Program-made: the position numbers and the translations under genes
NCBI GenBank assembly: GCA_022563595.1
Contig: JADFNB010000008.1
Span: forward strand, 30,076 to 94,075
Origin: Gemmatimonadota bacterium
GTDB taxonomy: Bacteria; Gemmatimonadota; Gemmatimonadetes; Gemmatimonadales; GWC2-71-9
Length of the DNA: 64,000 nucleotides
Direction: 5' to 3'
Part shown: positions 54,111 through 63,406 of the stretch, one piece after another
How the letters are laid out: each line of letters starts with the position of its first letter
How positions within the stretch are numbered: position 1 is the stretch's first letter
Notes under the pieces: model-generated
Seen by the model: the letters and a program-made list of their open reading frames with translations, nothing else
What the model was told of the DNA's origin: nothing
Database searches by the model: none

Positions 54111-55058
54111 CTATCTGGCCCGGCCGAGATAGCGGAGCAAATCGCCGTCGGTGCTCAGCACCAGCACGGTAGTCGAGTCCATGGTCGCCCTGAGTACTTC
54201 CATGGTCTTGAGGAAGCGGTAGAACTCCGCATCCCGGTTGTAGGCTGCGGCGTAGATGTCCGCCGCCTCGGCGTCGGCCCGGCCCTTGATCTCCTGAGCC
54301 TGGCGATATGCCTCCGAGGTGATCTCCTTGAGTTCCCGCTCCCTCTCGCCGTTGATCCGCGCCGATTCGCCGGCCCCCTCCGAACGAAACTGCTCGGCGA
54401 TCTGCTGCCGCTCGGAGATCATCCGCGCATAGACCTCCCGACGCACCTCCTCAACGTAGTTGAGCCGCTTGAACTGGAAATCGAGGATCTCGATTCCCAG
54501 ATCTTCGGTGCGGGTCTGCGCCGCCAGCAACACTTCACGAGCGAGCTGCGCCCTGCCGAACTCGATTGCCACTTCGTCCGCGCGCGCGGAAACTCCGCCG
54601 GCGCCGGCCTCCTCGGAGACGGCGAACTCGCGGTTGCTGCTGCGCACCACCTCGATCAGCGCATGCTTGGCGATCACGTTGCGGGTCTCGCCATCGAGGA
54701 TGGCGTCGAGCCGGGACTGCGCCCGCTGCTCAGTACGCAATCGCTGGAAGTACAGCAGTGGATCGCTGATCCGCCAGCGGGCGTAGCTATCGACGTAGAT
54801 GAACCGCTTGTCCCGGGTCGGCACCTCGTTCGGGTCGCCATCCCATTCCAAGAAGCGCTTGTCGAAGTAGTTGGCCCGCTGAATGAAGGGGATCTTGAAG
54901 TGCAATCCCGGTGTGGTGACCGGATCGCCTCTCGGGTCACCGAACTGGGTGATCACCACCTGCTCCGTCTCGCCGACCCTGTAGAGCCCTCCGGCGGCGG
55001 CCAGCACGCCAAGCAGCACCAGGATGCCGATAACGATCATCCGAGCATTCATCGTCAT
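54111..55058 (-). CDS. hflC: HflC-like SPFH/band-7 membrane protein
   Basis: A 315-residue protein from ATG 55058, preceded by GGAGG. A single membrane helix (MIVIGILVLLGVLAAAGGLY) is followed by the SPFH domain: TEQVVITQFGDPRGDP, GLHFKIPFI, and a long coiled coil with repeated AEAADIYAAAYN near the end. With HflK it forms the complex that surrounds and controls the FtsH protease in the membrane. The gene follows hflK after four bases, so the two are a pair. It ends with YLGR-type residues. Confidence 0.9.
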   Translation of the reverse strand: MTMNARMIVIGILVLLGVLAAAGGLYRVGETEQVVITQFGDPRGDPVTTPGLHFKIPFIQRANYFDKRFLEWDGDPNEVPTRDKRFIYVDSYARWRISDPLLYFQRLRTEQRAQSRLDAILDGETRNVIAKHALIEVVRSSNREFAVSEEAGAGGVSARADEVAIEFGRAQLAREVLLAAQTRTEDLGIEILDFQFKRLNYVEEVRREVYARMISERQQIAEQFRSEGAGESARINGERERELKEITSEAYRQAQEIKGRADAEAADIYAAAYNRDAEFYRFLKTMEVLRATMDSTTVLVLSTDGDLLRYLGRAR

Positions 55059-55062
55059 GGCG

Positions 55063-56070
55063 TCACCTCCCACCAGTCAGCGGCAGCAGCGGCAGGATCC
55101 CTTGAAGCGCCTGGTCCAGGATGATCTTCTGCCGCACGTTGGGATATATCGCCTGCATCGTCTCGAGGTAGATGCGTCTGCGGGTCACCTCCGGCGACCT
55201 GCGATAGGCAGCCAACAGCGACTTGAACAGCTCGGCGTCACCCCGCGCGCGGTTGACACGATCGGTGGCATAGCCTTCGGCCTGCTGGATCGTCTGCTGC
55301 GCCTCACCGCCGGCCCGGGGAATGACGGTGTTGTACTGGGCCCTTGCCTCGTTGATCATCCGCTCCTTTTCCTGCTGGGCCTGGTTGACCTCGTTGAACG
55401 CCGGCCGGACCTGATCGGGCGGGTTGACGTCCTGCAGCACGATCTGCTCCACCGTGATGCCGGTCTCGTACTGGTCGCACAGCTCCTGCAGGCGCCGCTC
55501 CACCTCCGAAGCGATCTCCTGCCGGCCGACGGTGAGAACCTCGCTGACACTCCGATCGCCGATCACGGCCCGCATGACCGCCTCGTTCATGTCACGGAAG
55601 GTGTCCCCGCGGCCTGCCTCTGCGGGGTCGTACAGGTTTCTGACGTTGAACAGGTACTTTTTGGCATCGTCGATCCGGAACTGCGTCGTCCATTCGATCA
55701 CCGCGACGTTCAGATCGCCCGTGAGCATCAGCGACTCATCGATGTAGCTGCGCTGGGCATACTGCGAGCGCACGCCGGGGGTGGCGGTGCGGAAACCGAA
55801 CTCCACGTTGAGCTGGCGTTGCACCGGCACCTTCACCACCGTCTGAAGCGGCCAGGGCATTTTGATACGGAGCCCCGGGTCGGCCTCATGGCTGTACTTG
55901 CCGAAGGTCAGCACCACGCCGACCTCCTCTGTCTGCACCATGAAGACAGAACTCCAGACCAGCAGCAGCCCCAGCAGAACCAGCAACCCGATGCCGATGG
56001 TTCGGGGAGGCGGGATATTCTCCGGCCGCAAGCCTTTGAGGCCATCCAGGGGAGATCCTTGCGACGTCAT
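55063..56070 (-). CDS. hflK: HflK-like SPFH/band-7 membrane protein
   Basis: A 335-residue membrane protein starting at ATG 56070 after GAGGA. A Pro-rich cytosolic start precedes the helix IGIGLLVLLGLLLVWSSVFM, then the SPFH domain (EVGVVLTFGKYSHEADPGL, RIKMPWPLQT) and a long helical C-terminus. It pairs with HflC to modulate FtsH. Its stop and the hflC start are separated by four bases. Confidence 0.9.
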   Translation of the reverse strand: MTSQGSPLDGLKGLRPENIPPPRTIGIGLLVLLGLLLVWSSVFMVQTEEVGVVLTFGKYSHEADPGLRIKMPWPLQTVVKVPVQRQLNVEFGFRTATPGVRSQYAQRSYIDESLMLTGDLNVAVIEWTTQFRIDDAKKYLFNVRNLYDPAEAGRGDTFRDMNEAVMRAVIGDRSVSEVLTVGRQEIASEVERRLQELCDQYETGITVEQIVLQDVNPPDQVRPAFNEVNQAQQEKERMINEARAQYNTVIPRAGGEAQQTIQQAEGYATDRVNRARGDAELFKSLLAAYRRSPEVTRRRIYLETMQAIYPNVRQKIILDQALQGILPLLPLTGGR

Positions 56071-56727
56071 AAAGGCTTCCTCTCAGTTGGGATTGGCTGG
56101 GTGACGGCCACGGGCAACCTGTAATTTAGCCGGTACGCCCTCTACCGCAAAGAGACACGCATTGCCGGGACCCGACAAAACGCCACATGCCGCTGGCACC
56201 GTGGTTTCTCTCGGTGGCACAGTACTCACTGTGTCTTGACGGCACTCACGCCCCTCACGCGGGAATGGATCCACAAAAGCCACCGTCAACGTACCGGCGC
56301 CAGGAACCATCCCGAAGGAAGCGACGGGAGAGGATCGAAGTAGCACGTTTCGACTCCATTTCCTACTCCATCCGATCATTCGAACTGTGGCGCGAGCCCG
56401 CCGGGCAGATGCCGCGATGAAGGCGACTATGCACATTGTTTGACCGCAGCGGGGACACGCGAGGGGCTCGATCTCGAAGATACGGCGCAGCAACTCGGCC
56501 ACGTCCATTGTCTCGCTGCCAGCGGTGGGACCCGTAGGCTTACCCGAGGCGGTCGAGCGCCGCATCTTAGTAGACGCTGCCAGCCCGGAGCCCCACGGGT
56601 CGGACGTGCTGAACTGCCTCACCACTGCTCTAGCCGACCGCTACCGCGTCGAGCGCAAAATCGGCGGCCGCGGCATGGCGACGGTGTACCTGGCGGAGGA
56701 CCTCAAGCACCATCGGGAGGTTAGGGC
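56071..56727. other. Intergenic stretch holding decayed mobile and kinase fragments
   Basis: These 657 bases between the HflK start and the kinase gene contain the IS91 transposase fragment (56390-56565, minus) and the kinase-like fragment (56600-56731, plus). The remaining 320 bases next to hflK (56071-56389) show no recognisable gene, RNA or repeat. Confidence 0.6.
56390..56565 (-). mobile_element. Fragment of IS91-type transposase (zinc-ribbon end)
   Basis: Between hflK and the kinase gene the minus strand reads GKPTGPTAGSETMDVAELL and RRIFEIEPLACPRCGQTM followed by IVAFIAAS, the conserved C-terminal zinc-ribbon region of the IS91 transposase. The stretch between the PTAG and CPRCG parts is shorter than in full transposases and the reading frame degrades after VAFI. 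The DNA around PTAG matches the fragment at 23219. Confidence 0.6.
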
Positions 56728-56731
56728 ATGA
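56600..56731 (+). pseudogene. Truncated Ser/Thr kinase N-terminus
   Basis: The frame reads SDVLNCLTTALADRYRVER and IGGRGMATVYLAEDLKHHR before TGA at 56729-56731. This is the glycine-loop start of a kinase of the same type as the next gene (VEQRLRAALRDRYRIER, GRGGMAVVYLATDL). The kinase ATP-binding Lys and everything beyond are missing. Its TGA overlaps the next gene's ATG (ATGA), so the intact kinase is entered directly from the relic. It may be the residue of a duplicated kinase. Confidence 0.65.
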
Positions 56732-59232
56732 ACGCGCAGCCGACCAGATGTCCCTCCTGCAACTCGCCGGTGCCCGAAGGGGCCACATTCTGTACAAGGT
56801 GCGGTGCGGCGACACCGGCACAAATCAGTGACACGTTCGAGGTAACGGACGTTGAGCAACGACTCCGAGCTGCGCTCAGAGACCGATATCGGATTGAGCG
56901 GGAACTCGGGCGGGGCGGAATGGCCGTTGTGTATCTGGCCACGGATCTGCGGCACGATCGAATAGTCGCAATCAAGGTCTTCAAGCCCGAGCTGGCCGCC
57001 GCCCTTGGAGGTGAGCGGTTCCTGCGCGAAATCAAGATCACGGCCAAGCTGAATCATCCCCACATCGTGCCACTGCTCGACTCGGGCGAGGCGGACGGGT
57101 TGCTGTACTACGTGATGCCGTTCATCGAGGGAGAATCGCTGCGACAGCGCCTGGACCGCGAGGGGAAATTGTCGGTGGACCAGGGCATTCGTATCACCGA
57201 CCAGATTGCCTCGGCGCTGAGCTATGCCCACGAGCGCGGCGTGGTGCATCGCGACGTCAAGCCGGAGAACATCCTCTTGGCGGGCGACCAAGCGATCGTG
57301 GCGGATTTCGGGATTGCGCGCGCGATCCAAGCCGCCGGGGGTGAGCGGCTCACGGCGACGGGGTTGGCTATCGGCACACCGGCCTACATGAGCCCGGAGC
57401 AGGCACTGGGGCAAGAGAAGGTGGATGGGCGGAGCGACGTGTACGCCCTGGGCTGCGTGGTTTTCGAGATGGTCGACGGCCGCACTCCCTTCGAAGGAAA
57501 TACTCCGCAGGCGCTCTTGGCGCAGCATGCCGCCGACACGGTGCCGGCGCTCCGGACCCGCGATCTGAAGATCCCTGCGTGCGTCGAGCGGGCGCTACAG
57601 AAGGCGCTGGCGAAGAGTCCCGAGGATCGATTCCCCACGCCGAGCGCGTTTGCAGAGGCGTTGACGACGCAGACGGTGGTGTCGCGGGCGCCGGCCACGC
57701 GTCGGCTGGTCGCATGGCAGCGGGTAGGCATCGGGCTTGGAGTGATCCTCGGCTTACTCGCGGTGGTGGCGGGCGGCTGGTACCTGACGGGAGCCGGCGG
57801 CGGGACGGAAATCGACGACCGCTCCATTGCGGTCCTTCCATTCGAGACCCTGGGGCAAGAGAAGGCCACCGCCTTCACCGACGGGGTCCACGCGGACGTG
57901 CTGACCCGGCTGTCCAGCGTCTCCGACCTCAGTGTCATCTCCCGGACCTCCGTGATGCGCTACCGCACTTCCGAGAAGACGCTTCCAACGATCGCCCGGG
58001 AATTGGGCGTGACCTGGGTTCTCCGCGGAGAAGTCCAGGAGATAGGCAATGAGGTCCAGGTGAGTGCCCGGCTGGTGAACGCCCGGACGGACCGGCAAGT
58101 GTGGGCGAAGAGCTACCGGCGGGAGCTGACGGCCGAGAATCTTTTCCAGATTCAGAGCGAGGTCACGAAGCAGATCGTGCTGTCCCTGGAGATGCAGCTC
58201 AGCCCGGAGGAGGAGCGACGGGTCGAGCGGACACCGACGGTGGACCTGGACGCCTACCGGCTCTACATCCAGGGCCGCGCGCAGTTGGACCAGCGGACCG
58301 AAGATAGGATGCGCCGGGCAGTGGACTATTTTGAGCGGGCGATCGCTCGGGACTCGAGCTACGCGCTCGCCTGGGTGGGTTTGGCGGACGCCCTCTGGTT
58401 ACTCGAGGATTACGGGTACGCGGAGCCCGGAAGCCTACTTCCCCGAGCCGGTGACGCCGCCCGCCGGGCCCTGGCGCTGGACCCGGATCTGGCGGAAGCC
58501 CACGCCTCGCTCGGAATGCTCCATTACAAGAGCCGCGAGGGTCCGGATGCGATCCGCGAACTCGAGCTGGCCGTGGATCTCAGGGCGAGCTACGCCGAGG
58601 CTCACAGCTGGCTGAGCTGGGTGCTACCTCTGGTCGGTAATCCGAATGATGCGCTCGAAAGAGCGAAGCGTGCGGTCGAGCTGGACCCCCTCTCGCCAGA
58701 GGCGGTGAACCATTTGTCGTTGAGCTATCTGTTCAACGGCGAAGAAGAACGAGCTGTCCAGGAGGCACGGCGTACGCAAGAGATTTCGCCCGATTTCGGA
58801 ACGGGCCATTTCTATGAGGCACTGGCACTGTACCATGTGGGCCGGCTGGCGGAAGCGAAATCGATTCTGCGAGATCTGTCGGTTCCGTGGGCGGGTTCGG
58901 GGCCGTTGGCTACACTGGCGCTTGCCCATGTGGCCACAGGGGACACCACCCGTGCCCGCGAGTTGCTAGACCACCTCAGGGAGGTTGACCAGCCGTTTAA
59001 CGTGGGGCTGGTTCTCGCGGCCCTCGGGGAAGAAGAGCTTGCCTTCGAAGCGTTCCAGGAGGTCGATCGCTGGGGGTATTGGCCCACTCTCGCCGCACGC
59101 TACCTCTTCCCCGGTGTCCTCGGGCCGCTTCGGGAAGATCCCCGCTATGACCGGCTCCTGCGCGAGGTGGACCGAAGCTGGGGACTGAACCCGGACGGGA
59201 GCTTCCCCGGGGGCGGGGGCAGCGCGCCGTGA
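56728..59232 (+). CDS. Ser/Thr protein kinase with zinc ribbon, TolB-like and TPR domains
   Basis: An 834-residue membrane receptor kinase. A zinc ribbon (Cys8, 11, 22, 25: CPSC and CTRC) precedes the kinase domain of about residues 55-310: GRGGMAVVYL glycine loop, Lys83 in VAIKVF, HRDVKPEN (catalytic Asp175) and DFG (193-195), then YMSPEQA. A membrane helix at about 332-354 (GIGLGVILGLLAVVAGGWYL) separates an exported part: a TolB/FlgO-like beta module (RSIAVLPFETLG) and TPR repeats to the end. Such kinases are a hallmark of Gemmatimonadota. The start at 56728 is supported by the complete zinc ribbon. The signal it senses is not known. Confidence 0.88.
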   Translation: MNAQPTRCPSCNSPVPEGATFCTRCGAATPAQISDTFEVTDVEQRLRAALRDRYRIERELGRGGMAVVYLATDLRHDRIVAIKVFKPELAAALGGERFLREIKITAKLNHPHIVPLLDSGEADGLLYYVMPFIEGESLRQRLDREGKLSVDQGIRITDQIASALSYAHERGVVHRDVKPENILLAGDQAIVADFGIARAIQAAGGERLTATGLAIGTPAYMSPEQALGQEKVDGRSDVYALGCVVFEMVDGRTPFEGNTPQALLAQHAADTVPALRTRDLKIPACVERALQKALAKSPEDRFPTPSAFAEALTTQTVVSRAPATRRLVAWQRVGIGLGVILGLLAVVAGGWYLTGAGGGTEIDDRSIAVLPFETLGQEKATAFTDGVHADVLTRLSSVSDLSVISRTSVMRYRTSEKTLPTIARELGVTWVLRGEVQEIGNEVQVSARLVNARTDRQVWAKSYRRELTAENLFQIQSEVTKQIVLSLEMQLSPEEERRVERTPTVDLDAYRLYIQGRAQLDQRTEDRMRRAVDYFERAIARDSSYALAWVGLADALWLLEDYGYAEPGSLLPRAGDAARRALALDPDLAEAHASLGMLHYKSREGPDAIRELELAVDLRASYAEAHSWLSWVLPLVGNPNDALERAKRAVELDPLSPEAVNHLSLSYLFNGEEERAVQEARRTQEISPDFGTGHFYEALALYHVGRLAEAKSILRDLSVPWAGSGPLATLALAHVATGDTTRARELLDHLREVDQPFNVGLVLAALGEEELAFEAFQEVDRWGYWPTLAARYLFPGVLGPLREDPRYDRLLREVDRSWGLNPDGSFPGGGGSAP

Positions 59233-59368
59233 TCGTGGCGCGAATTACGGGGACTCGCTCCAGAGATCAGGACCTGAGCACGTGCGTGCAGGCGACCGAT
59301 TCCCACTCCCTAGCCGTAGGTGAAGTCCCATGATTCCCACATCGTCTTCATCCGGTCAAGGAGCCTTC

Positions 59369-60265
59369 ATGATCGATCGACGCTTTTTCCCGACTTTCGG
59401 GATCGTGCTCGCCGCCGTGACCCTCGTGGCCTGTCAGCCGTCCGACGCCCACGTGGTACAGGTGACCGCCCGGGACTACGCCTTCCAGGTGCCCGATTCC
59501 ATTCCCTCCGGCTGGAGCACCTTCCGGATGGAGAACCGGGGAGAGGAGCACCATTTCCTCCTGCTGAACCGCCTGCCCGACGGCAAGACGTTCCAGGACT
59601 ACCGCCGCGAGGTCGTGGCGCCCTTCGATAGCGTGTGGCACGTGCTGAAGACGGGTGCCGCGGACAAGGCGGAGGCAGGCGAGCTGCTGGGCCGTCTTCT
59701 CCCCGACTGGTACGGGTCGGTCAGGCCGATGGGCGGTCCCGGTCTCGTGGCGCCGGGCGGGGTGGCTTGGGCCACCATGGAGCTGGATCCCGGTACCTAC
59801 GTCATGGAGTGTTACGTCAAGACGACGGACGGGACCTTCCATACGTCGCTGGGGATGCAGCGGCCGATCACCGTGACGAGTGAGTCCTCAGGCGCGTCGG
59901 CTCCCGACGCCGACATCGAGATAACGCTCTCCAACTTCCAGATCGCAGTCGAGGGAGAGGTGACACCGGGGGAGCACACCGTCGCGGTCCACTTCGAGGA
60001 GCATCCGGAGTTCGGTCTTGGGAACGACGTGCACGTGGTCCGCCTGGAGGCGGGGACGGACTTGGACGAGGTCGTGAGATGGATGGACTGGATGAACGTC
60101 GACGGCCTCCGGGCGCCCGCCCCGGCCGTGTTCGTGGGAGGCACCCAGGAGATGCCGGTGGGGTACACGGCGTACTTCACCATAGAGCTGCTACCGGGTC
60201 GCTACGCCTGGATTTCCGAAGTGACTGCCGGCGATGGGATGGTGAAGGAGTTCACCGTGCGGTGA
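59369..60265 (+). CDS. Exported lipoprotein with two cupredoxin-like folds
   Basis: A 298-residue protein from ATG 59369, five bases after AAGGAG. The signal peptide ends LVAC, a lipobox, so the mature protein should be membrane-bound. Two beta-sandwich domains follow: ARDYAFQVPDSIPSGWSTF with MENRGEEHHFLLL and a partner EITLSNFQIAVEGEVTPGE. They look like plastocyanin-type folds, but only one His pair is clear and the ligands for copper are not. The role is unknown. Confidence 0.6.
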   Translation: MIDRRFFPTFGIVLAAVTLVACQPSDAHVVQVTARDYAFQVPDSIPSGWSTFRMENRGEEHHFLLLNRLPDGKTFQDYRREVVAPFDSVWHVLKTGAADKAEAGELLGRLLPDWYGSVRPMGGPGLVAPGGVAWATMELDPGTYVMECYVKTTDGTFHTSLGMQRPITVTSESSGASAPDADIEITLSNFQIAVEGEVTPGEHTVAVHFEEHPEFGLGNDVHVVRLEAGTDLDEVVRWMDWMNVDGLRAPAPAVFVGGTQEMPVGYTAYFTIELLPGRYAWISEVTAGDGMVKEFTVR

Positions 60266-60632
60266 CCTCCACGTCGACGTCCGACTTTGATGGTAGGCAT
60301 GTAACCTGATTATTACCATGCGGGATGCAAGATTCCGGAGCCGCGGCGTCCCGGAGAAACCAAGGGCCTTTTGTCACCCGACGCGCCGCGTAGGAATCGA
60401 ACCTACAGCCTACTCATTAAGAGTTCACGAACACGAGTTAAGGTGAGTACCTCGCAGAGACGCCGACACACGTCGAGAGAGGCGAGCTCATAGGCTTTCA
60501 GGAGCTAGGTCCCGGCTTGGCAGATCGAGACTGGCTTGCTGGGATCTCCGTGCGACGGGAACACCAACGCAGTGCCAATCGCCTGCTGTGCGGCGCGACG
60601 TTGGCGCAAGGGAGCCGCACTATCCCCAGGTC
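60266..60632. other. Intergenic region with tRNA-like fragment
   Basis: This 367-base gap between the lipoprotein gene and the S41-type protease gene (convergent in orientation) holds the tRNA-like fragment at 60381-60424. No reading frame with family similarity, hairpin terminator or repeat is evident in the rest. Confidence 0.5.
60381..60424 (-). other. Partial tRNA-like 3' end (T-arm and anticodon loop, Lys-CTT type)
   Basis: On the minus strand a CTCTTAA loop is followed by a T-arm (GTAGG, TTCGATT, CCTAC) and GCGGCGC, as in the 3' half of a tRNA-Lys with anticodon CTT. There is no matching 5' acceptor strand upstream (GCGCCGC expected) and no D-arm, so it is not a functional tRNA. Such 3'-end copies are left by integrases at the borders of integrated elements (att sites). 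Confidence 0.35.
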
Positions 60633-62273
60633 TCACTGTTCTCTATCCTCACGCCCCTCCGCTCGCTCCAAGGCGACCGGATAGAAGAAGCCCGTGTAGA
60701 AGCCGAAGCCGATCAATCGCTGTGCACCCGCGCGCGCGACGAAGTCGATCGAATCGCGCGGTGTCACCCAAGTGAACCGTACTTCGTCACCCTGTACTAC
60801 GACATCGCGCAGTGTTGCACGCTCGACCTCGAGCGCCGGGATGGAGAGGACGCCGGACCAGCCCGCCGACGTTTCGGTGATCTCGACGGCGATGTCGAAA
60901 TTGCGACCGCGAATCCCAAGCACACCGCTCCACCGCCCGGCCGCTTGACCCGGACGGGGACGGAAGCTGAGTACCGCATCGAGTACTGGATCATTCTGCG
61001 TTGCGTAGTCGGCGGACCTCACGGGAACGGGGATCATAGGAGCGACCGCGTCCCGCCGATCCGTCGGACGACTGAGCTGCCAGTAGCGCGTGGAAGCGCG
61101 GATCGTGAGGCCGGTGTTGGGAAGTCGGAGCCGTCGGGAATCGCCGTAGTGGTTGGGTTTCGCTCCCATCGTCTCCCCCACGAAGATCACCGGCGTGTGC
61201 CGTTCGAGGTCCATCGCGAACATCAGCGCTGCTGAGAACGTACCGCGATCGATGATGGCGAACAGCGATCCCGGCCGCCGCAGCTTGTCGCTTCGTATCG
61301 CCCCGTGCAGCAGCGGACGATTCTGCTCGCCGTTGCCGCCCACGTTCCCACGAATGTCGAATACGACGCGCTCGACGGGGTTCTGGTCGATGAACCTATA
61401 GAGGCGCGCGGCGAACTCTTCGATCGTTTCACGACCTTCCTGCACTCGCACCTCGGCGTAGCGCACGTACACCAGCCGCTCGCCGGCTAGATACTCGAAC
61501 CAGTAGTTGACGCCCGGATGTCGCTGCGACAACAGATCACCGCTGCCCGAGCGGGCGTCGGTCCATTGAACCGTTTCGCCCGCCGGTACCGGGCCGAGCA
61601 CGAGGTCGCGGCGCCGGCCGTTGCCGTCCTCGAGGACATACCGCACGCGTTCCATATCCTGGATGACACCGCGCGCGTGCAGGATCTCCGGGATCACGAG
61701 CCACTGCGGCATGAGGTAACGCACCTGCTGCGCGTTGTCATGCCGGATGGTGGGTGCGACCATCGCCATCGCGTCGTCGATCGGATGGTCGCCGATCGCG
61801 ACCACTCGCATGCCCGCCGCCTCTGCGTGCTCCGTGCTCACGCGGCGCACGAACACGCCGTCGTCGTAGAGAAACACACGGAGCGGGTACTGTCGGAATG
61901 CGAGTCCCGGCACGTGGGGTGGTGGAGTGTTCGCGTGCCCGGTGAAGAACTCCACACCGTCGGCTAGAGGCAGCGTGAGTCGCGTATGACCGTCCGCGAT
62001 CAGCACCATGATCCGGGCCAGCTCGACCACGATCTCATGATGCGCCAGCCGCGGCACGGCCTGTTTCAGCGAGTCGATGGCGACGCGGAACCGGTCACGC
62101 GAGACCGTGTGGTACAGATCGATGTGAAACCGCTCGAGCTGCGACGCCGCAGTGTCGAGATCCGCACGCCATTTACCAACCCACTCGGCCGAAACGGGCA
62201 CCGGGTCCTGGGCGCGCGCGGCGTCGGGGAACACGCCCAGCGCCGTAACGATGAGCAATACGGCATGTCGCAT
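60633..62273 (-). CDS. S41-like serine protease (C-terminal processing peptidase family)
   Basis: A 546-residue exported protein starting at ATG 62273, ten bases after AAGGAGG. A signal peptide (AVLLIVTALGVFPDAARAQ) leads to a helical segment, a region typical of S41 peptidases, then the catalytic core: ERVVFDIRGNVGGNGEQ and the Ser motif DRGTFSAALMFAMD. A later extension of about 120 residues (RNFDIAVEITETSAGW) is a beta-domain. Such enzymes cleave unfolded proteins or peptides in the envelope. It reads toward the tRNA-like fragment. Confidence 0.8.
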   Translation of the reverse strand: MRHAVLLIVTALGVFPDAARAQDPVPVSAEWVGKWRADLDTAASQLERFHIDLYHTVSRDRFRVAIDSLKQAVPRLAHHEIVVELARIMVLIADGHTRLTLPLADGVEFFTGHANTPPPHVPGLAFRQYPLRVFLYDDGVFVRRVSTEHAEAAGMRVVAIGDHPIDDAMAMVAPTIRHDNAQQVRYLMPQWLVIPEILHARGVIQDMERVRYVLEDGNGRRRDLVLGPVPAGETVQWTDARSGSGDLLSQRHPGVNYWFEYLAGERLVYVRYAEVRVQEGRETIEEFAARLYRFIDQNPVERVVFDIRGNVGGNGEQNRPLLHGAIRSDKLRRPGSLFAIIDRGTFSAALMFAMDLERHTPVIFVGETMGAKPNHYGDSRRLRLPNTGLTIRASTRYWQLSRPTDRRDAVAPMIPVPVRSADYATQNDPVLDAVLSFRPRPGQAAGRWSGVLGIRGRNFDIAVEITETSAGWSGVLSIPALEVERATLRDVVVQGDEVRFTWVTPRDSIDFVARAGAQRLIGFGFYTGFFYPVALERAEGREDREQ

Positions 62274-62845
62274 TGGGAAACGCCCTCCTTCGCGCCGCGG
62301 TGACTATATCACAATAAGAATTTGCTGTCCCCCAAGTATCGCCCTTGGTACTGGAGGCATCCAGTCAGTGGGATGAGTGTACCCGGGCAGTCTCCGGTAG
62401 CTCGCATGCCGGGTACGGGACGATTCGTACCACTGCTCGGCTGTTTGCCAGCCTGCGGGTCGGTCATTGGCACCCCCGGGCACCCCGAATAGCCCCGAAC
62501 GGGCGTATAAGCATATCCCTCGCGCTCGACGCGATAGCGCTCCGCTAGAGCAGCTTTGAGGCGGTCCAGCACATCTGACACGTGGGGCTCCGGCTGGCCA
62601 CGTCTGTAAAATGGCGCTCTTTGGTGCCAGTGACCAGTTTGACGGTCGATCAGCGAGGCACATATTTGTCTGCAGTCTGGCGGGCGCGCTCGTGTAGTAA
62701 GGAAGTCGTTGGATTGTGCGCCTGAGGAGGGATTGTGCACATTCGGCTAGCGAAGTCAGCCTGCAGCTGCCCGCCAGCCAAAAAGTTGCCCGGGGCTGAA
62801 GCGCAGGAACCATAGGCGGCCGGGCGAGTTCGGCAAGGAGTACGG
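62274..62845. other. Intergenic region with decayed kinase fragment
   Basis: This 572-base gap between the S41-type gene and the TPR gene holds the kinase-like relic at 62518-62590 on the minus strand. Nothing else in it resembles a gene, RNA or repeat. Confidence 0.5.
62518..62590 (-). pseudogene. Second truncated Ser/Thr kinase N-terminus
   Basis: The minus strand reads EPHVSDVLDRLKAALAE and RYRVERE, then GYAYTPVRG, which has no kinase character. The first part is the same conserved opening (DVL-RL-ALA-RYRVER) as the relic at 56600 and the N-terminal region of the intact kinase at 56728. Only about 25 residues remain. It is the trace of another kinase gene of the same family. Confidence 0.5.
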
Positions 62846-63382
62846 ATGTCAGACGCTGCCATCAAGCTCGCGAGACAAGCGGGTCGCGCACGACGAGAGA
62901 ATCGACTGGCCGACGCGCATCGGGATTTGGTCGAGGCGGTCGCGCTCTGTCGCCAGGCCGGCGTGCAGCGCGAATTGGTGCAGGCGCTCAAGGGGCTCGG
63001 CCAGATCGAGCGAGACCTAGGGCGTGGCGATGCAGCGCAGCCGTTGTACGAAGAAGCCGTCGCCATTTGCCGCAGAGAGGGTGACCCTCTCACACTGGCA
63101 CATACGGTTCGCCATTTAGGTGACATCTATCAGGATATGGGTCGCGTGGAACTGGCCGAGCCGTGCTATGACGAGGCGCTTGCGCTCTATCGTAGCCACG
63201 AGCGAACTCCCCCGCTTGATCTCGCGAACGCGATTCGGCCGCTGGCCATACTCAAAGACGACGCGGGTGAGGTGGAAGAGGCGAGACGGCTGTGGGAAGA
63301 AGCGAGAGACCTTTATGCAGTCGCAAACGTGCGAGAGGGTGTCGTCGAAAGCACGGCTCGGCTCGCTCGACTGAGCCGCTAG
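62846..63382 (+). CDS. Tetratricopeptide-repeat protein
   Basis: A 178-residue protein from ATG 62846, preceded by AAGGAG. It is made of helical TPR pairs, e.g. LVQALKGLGQIERDLGRGDAA, HTVRHLGDIYQDMGRVELA and LANAIRPLAILKDDAGEVEEA. Such repeats mediate protein contacts. No catalytic part is present. It runs in the same direction as the next gene, 24 bases away, and could be in one operon. Confidence 0.78.
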   Translation: MSDAAIKLARQAGRARRENRLADAHRDLVEAVALCRQAGVQRELVQALKGLGQIERDLGRGDAAQPLYEEAVAICRREGDPLTLAHTVRHLGDIYQDMGRVELAEPCYDEALALYRSHERTPPLDLANAIRPLAILKDDAGEVEEARRLWEEARDLYAVANVREGVVESTARLARLSR

Positions 63383-63406
63383 GCTGCGCGAGAGGAGTTG
63401 CAAGCC

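Noticed and set aside
52697..54172. Long plus-strand open frame opposite the glycosyltransferase
   Set aside because: Antisense shadow; its predicted sequence is Arg/Pro/His-rich low complexity with no domain.
55024..56124. Plus-strand open frame opposite HflK
   Set aside because: Antisense shadow of HflK/HflC; no independent evidence.
60381..60424. A functional tRNA-Lys gene
   Set aside because: No 5' acceptor strand, D-arm or matching pairing partner exists upstream on the minus strand; only the 3' part is present.
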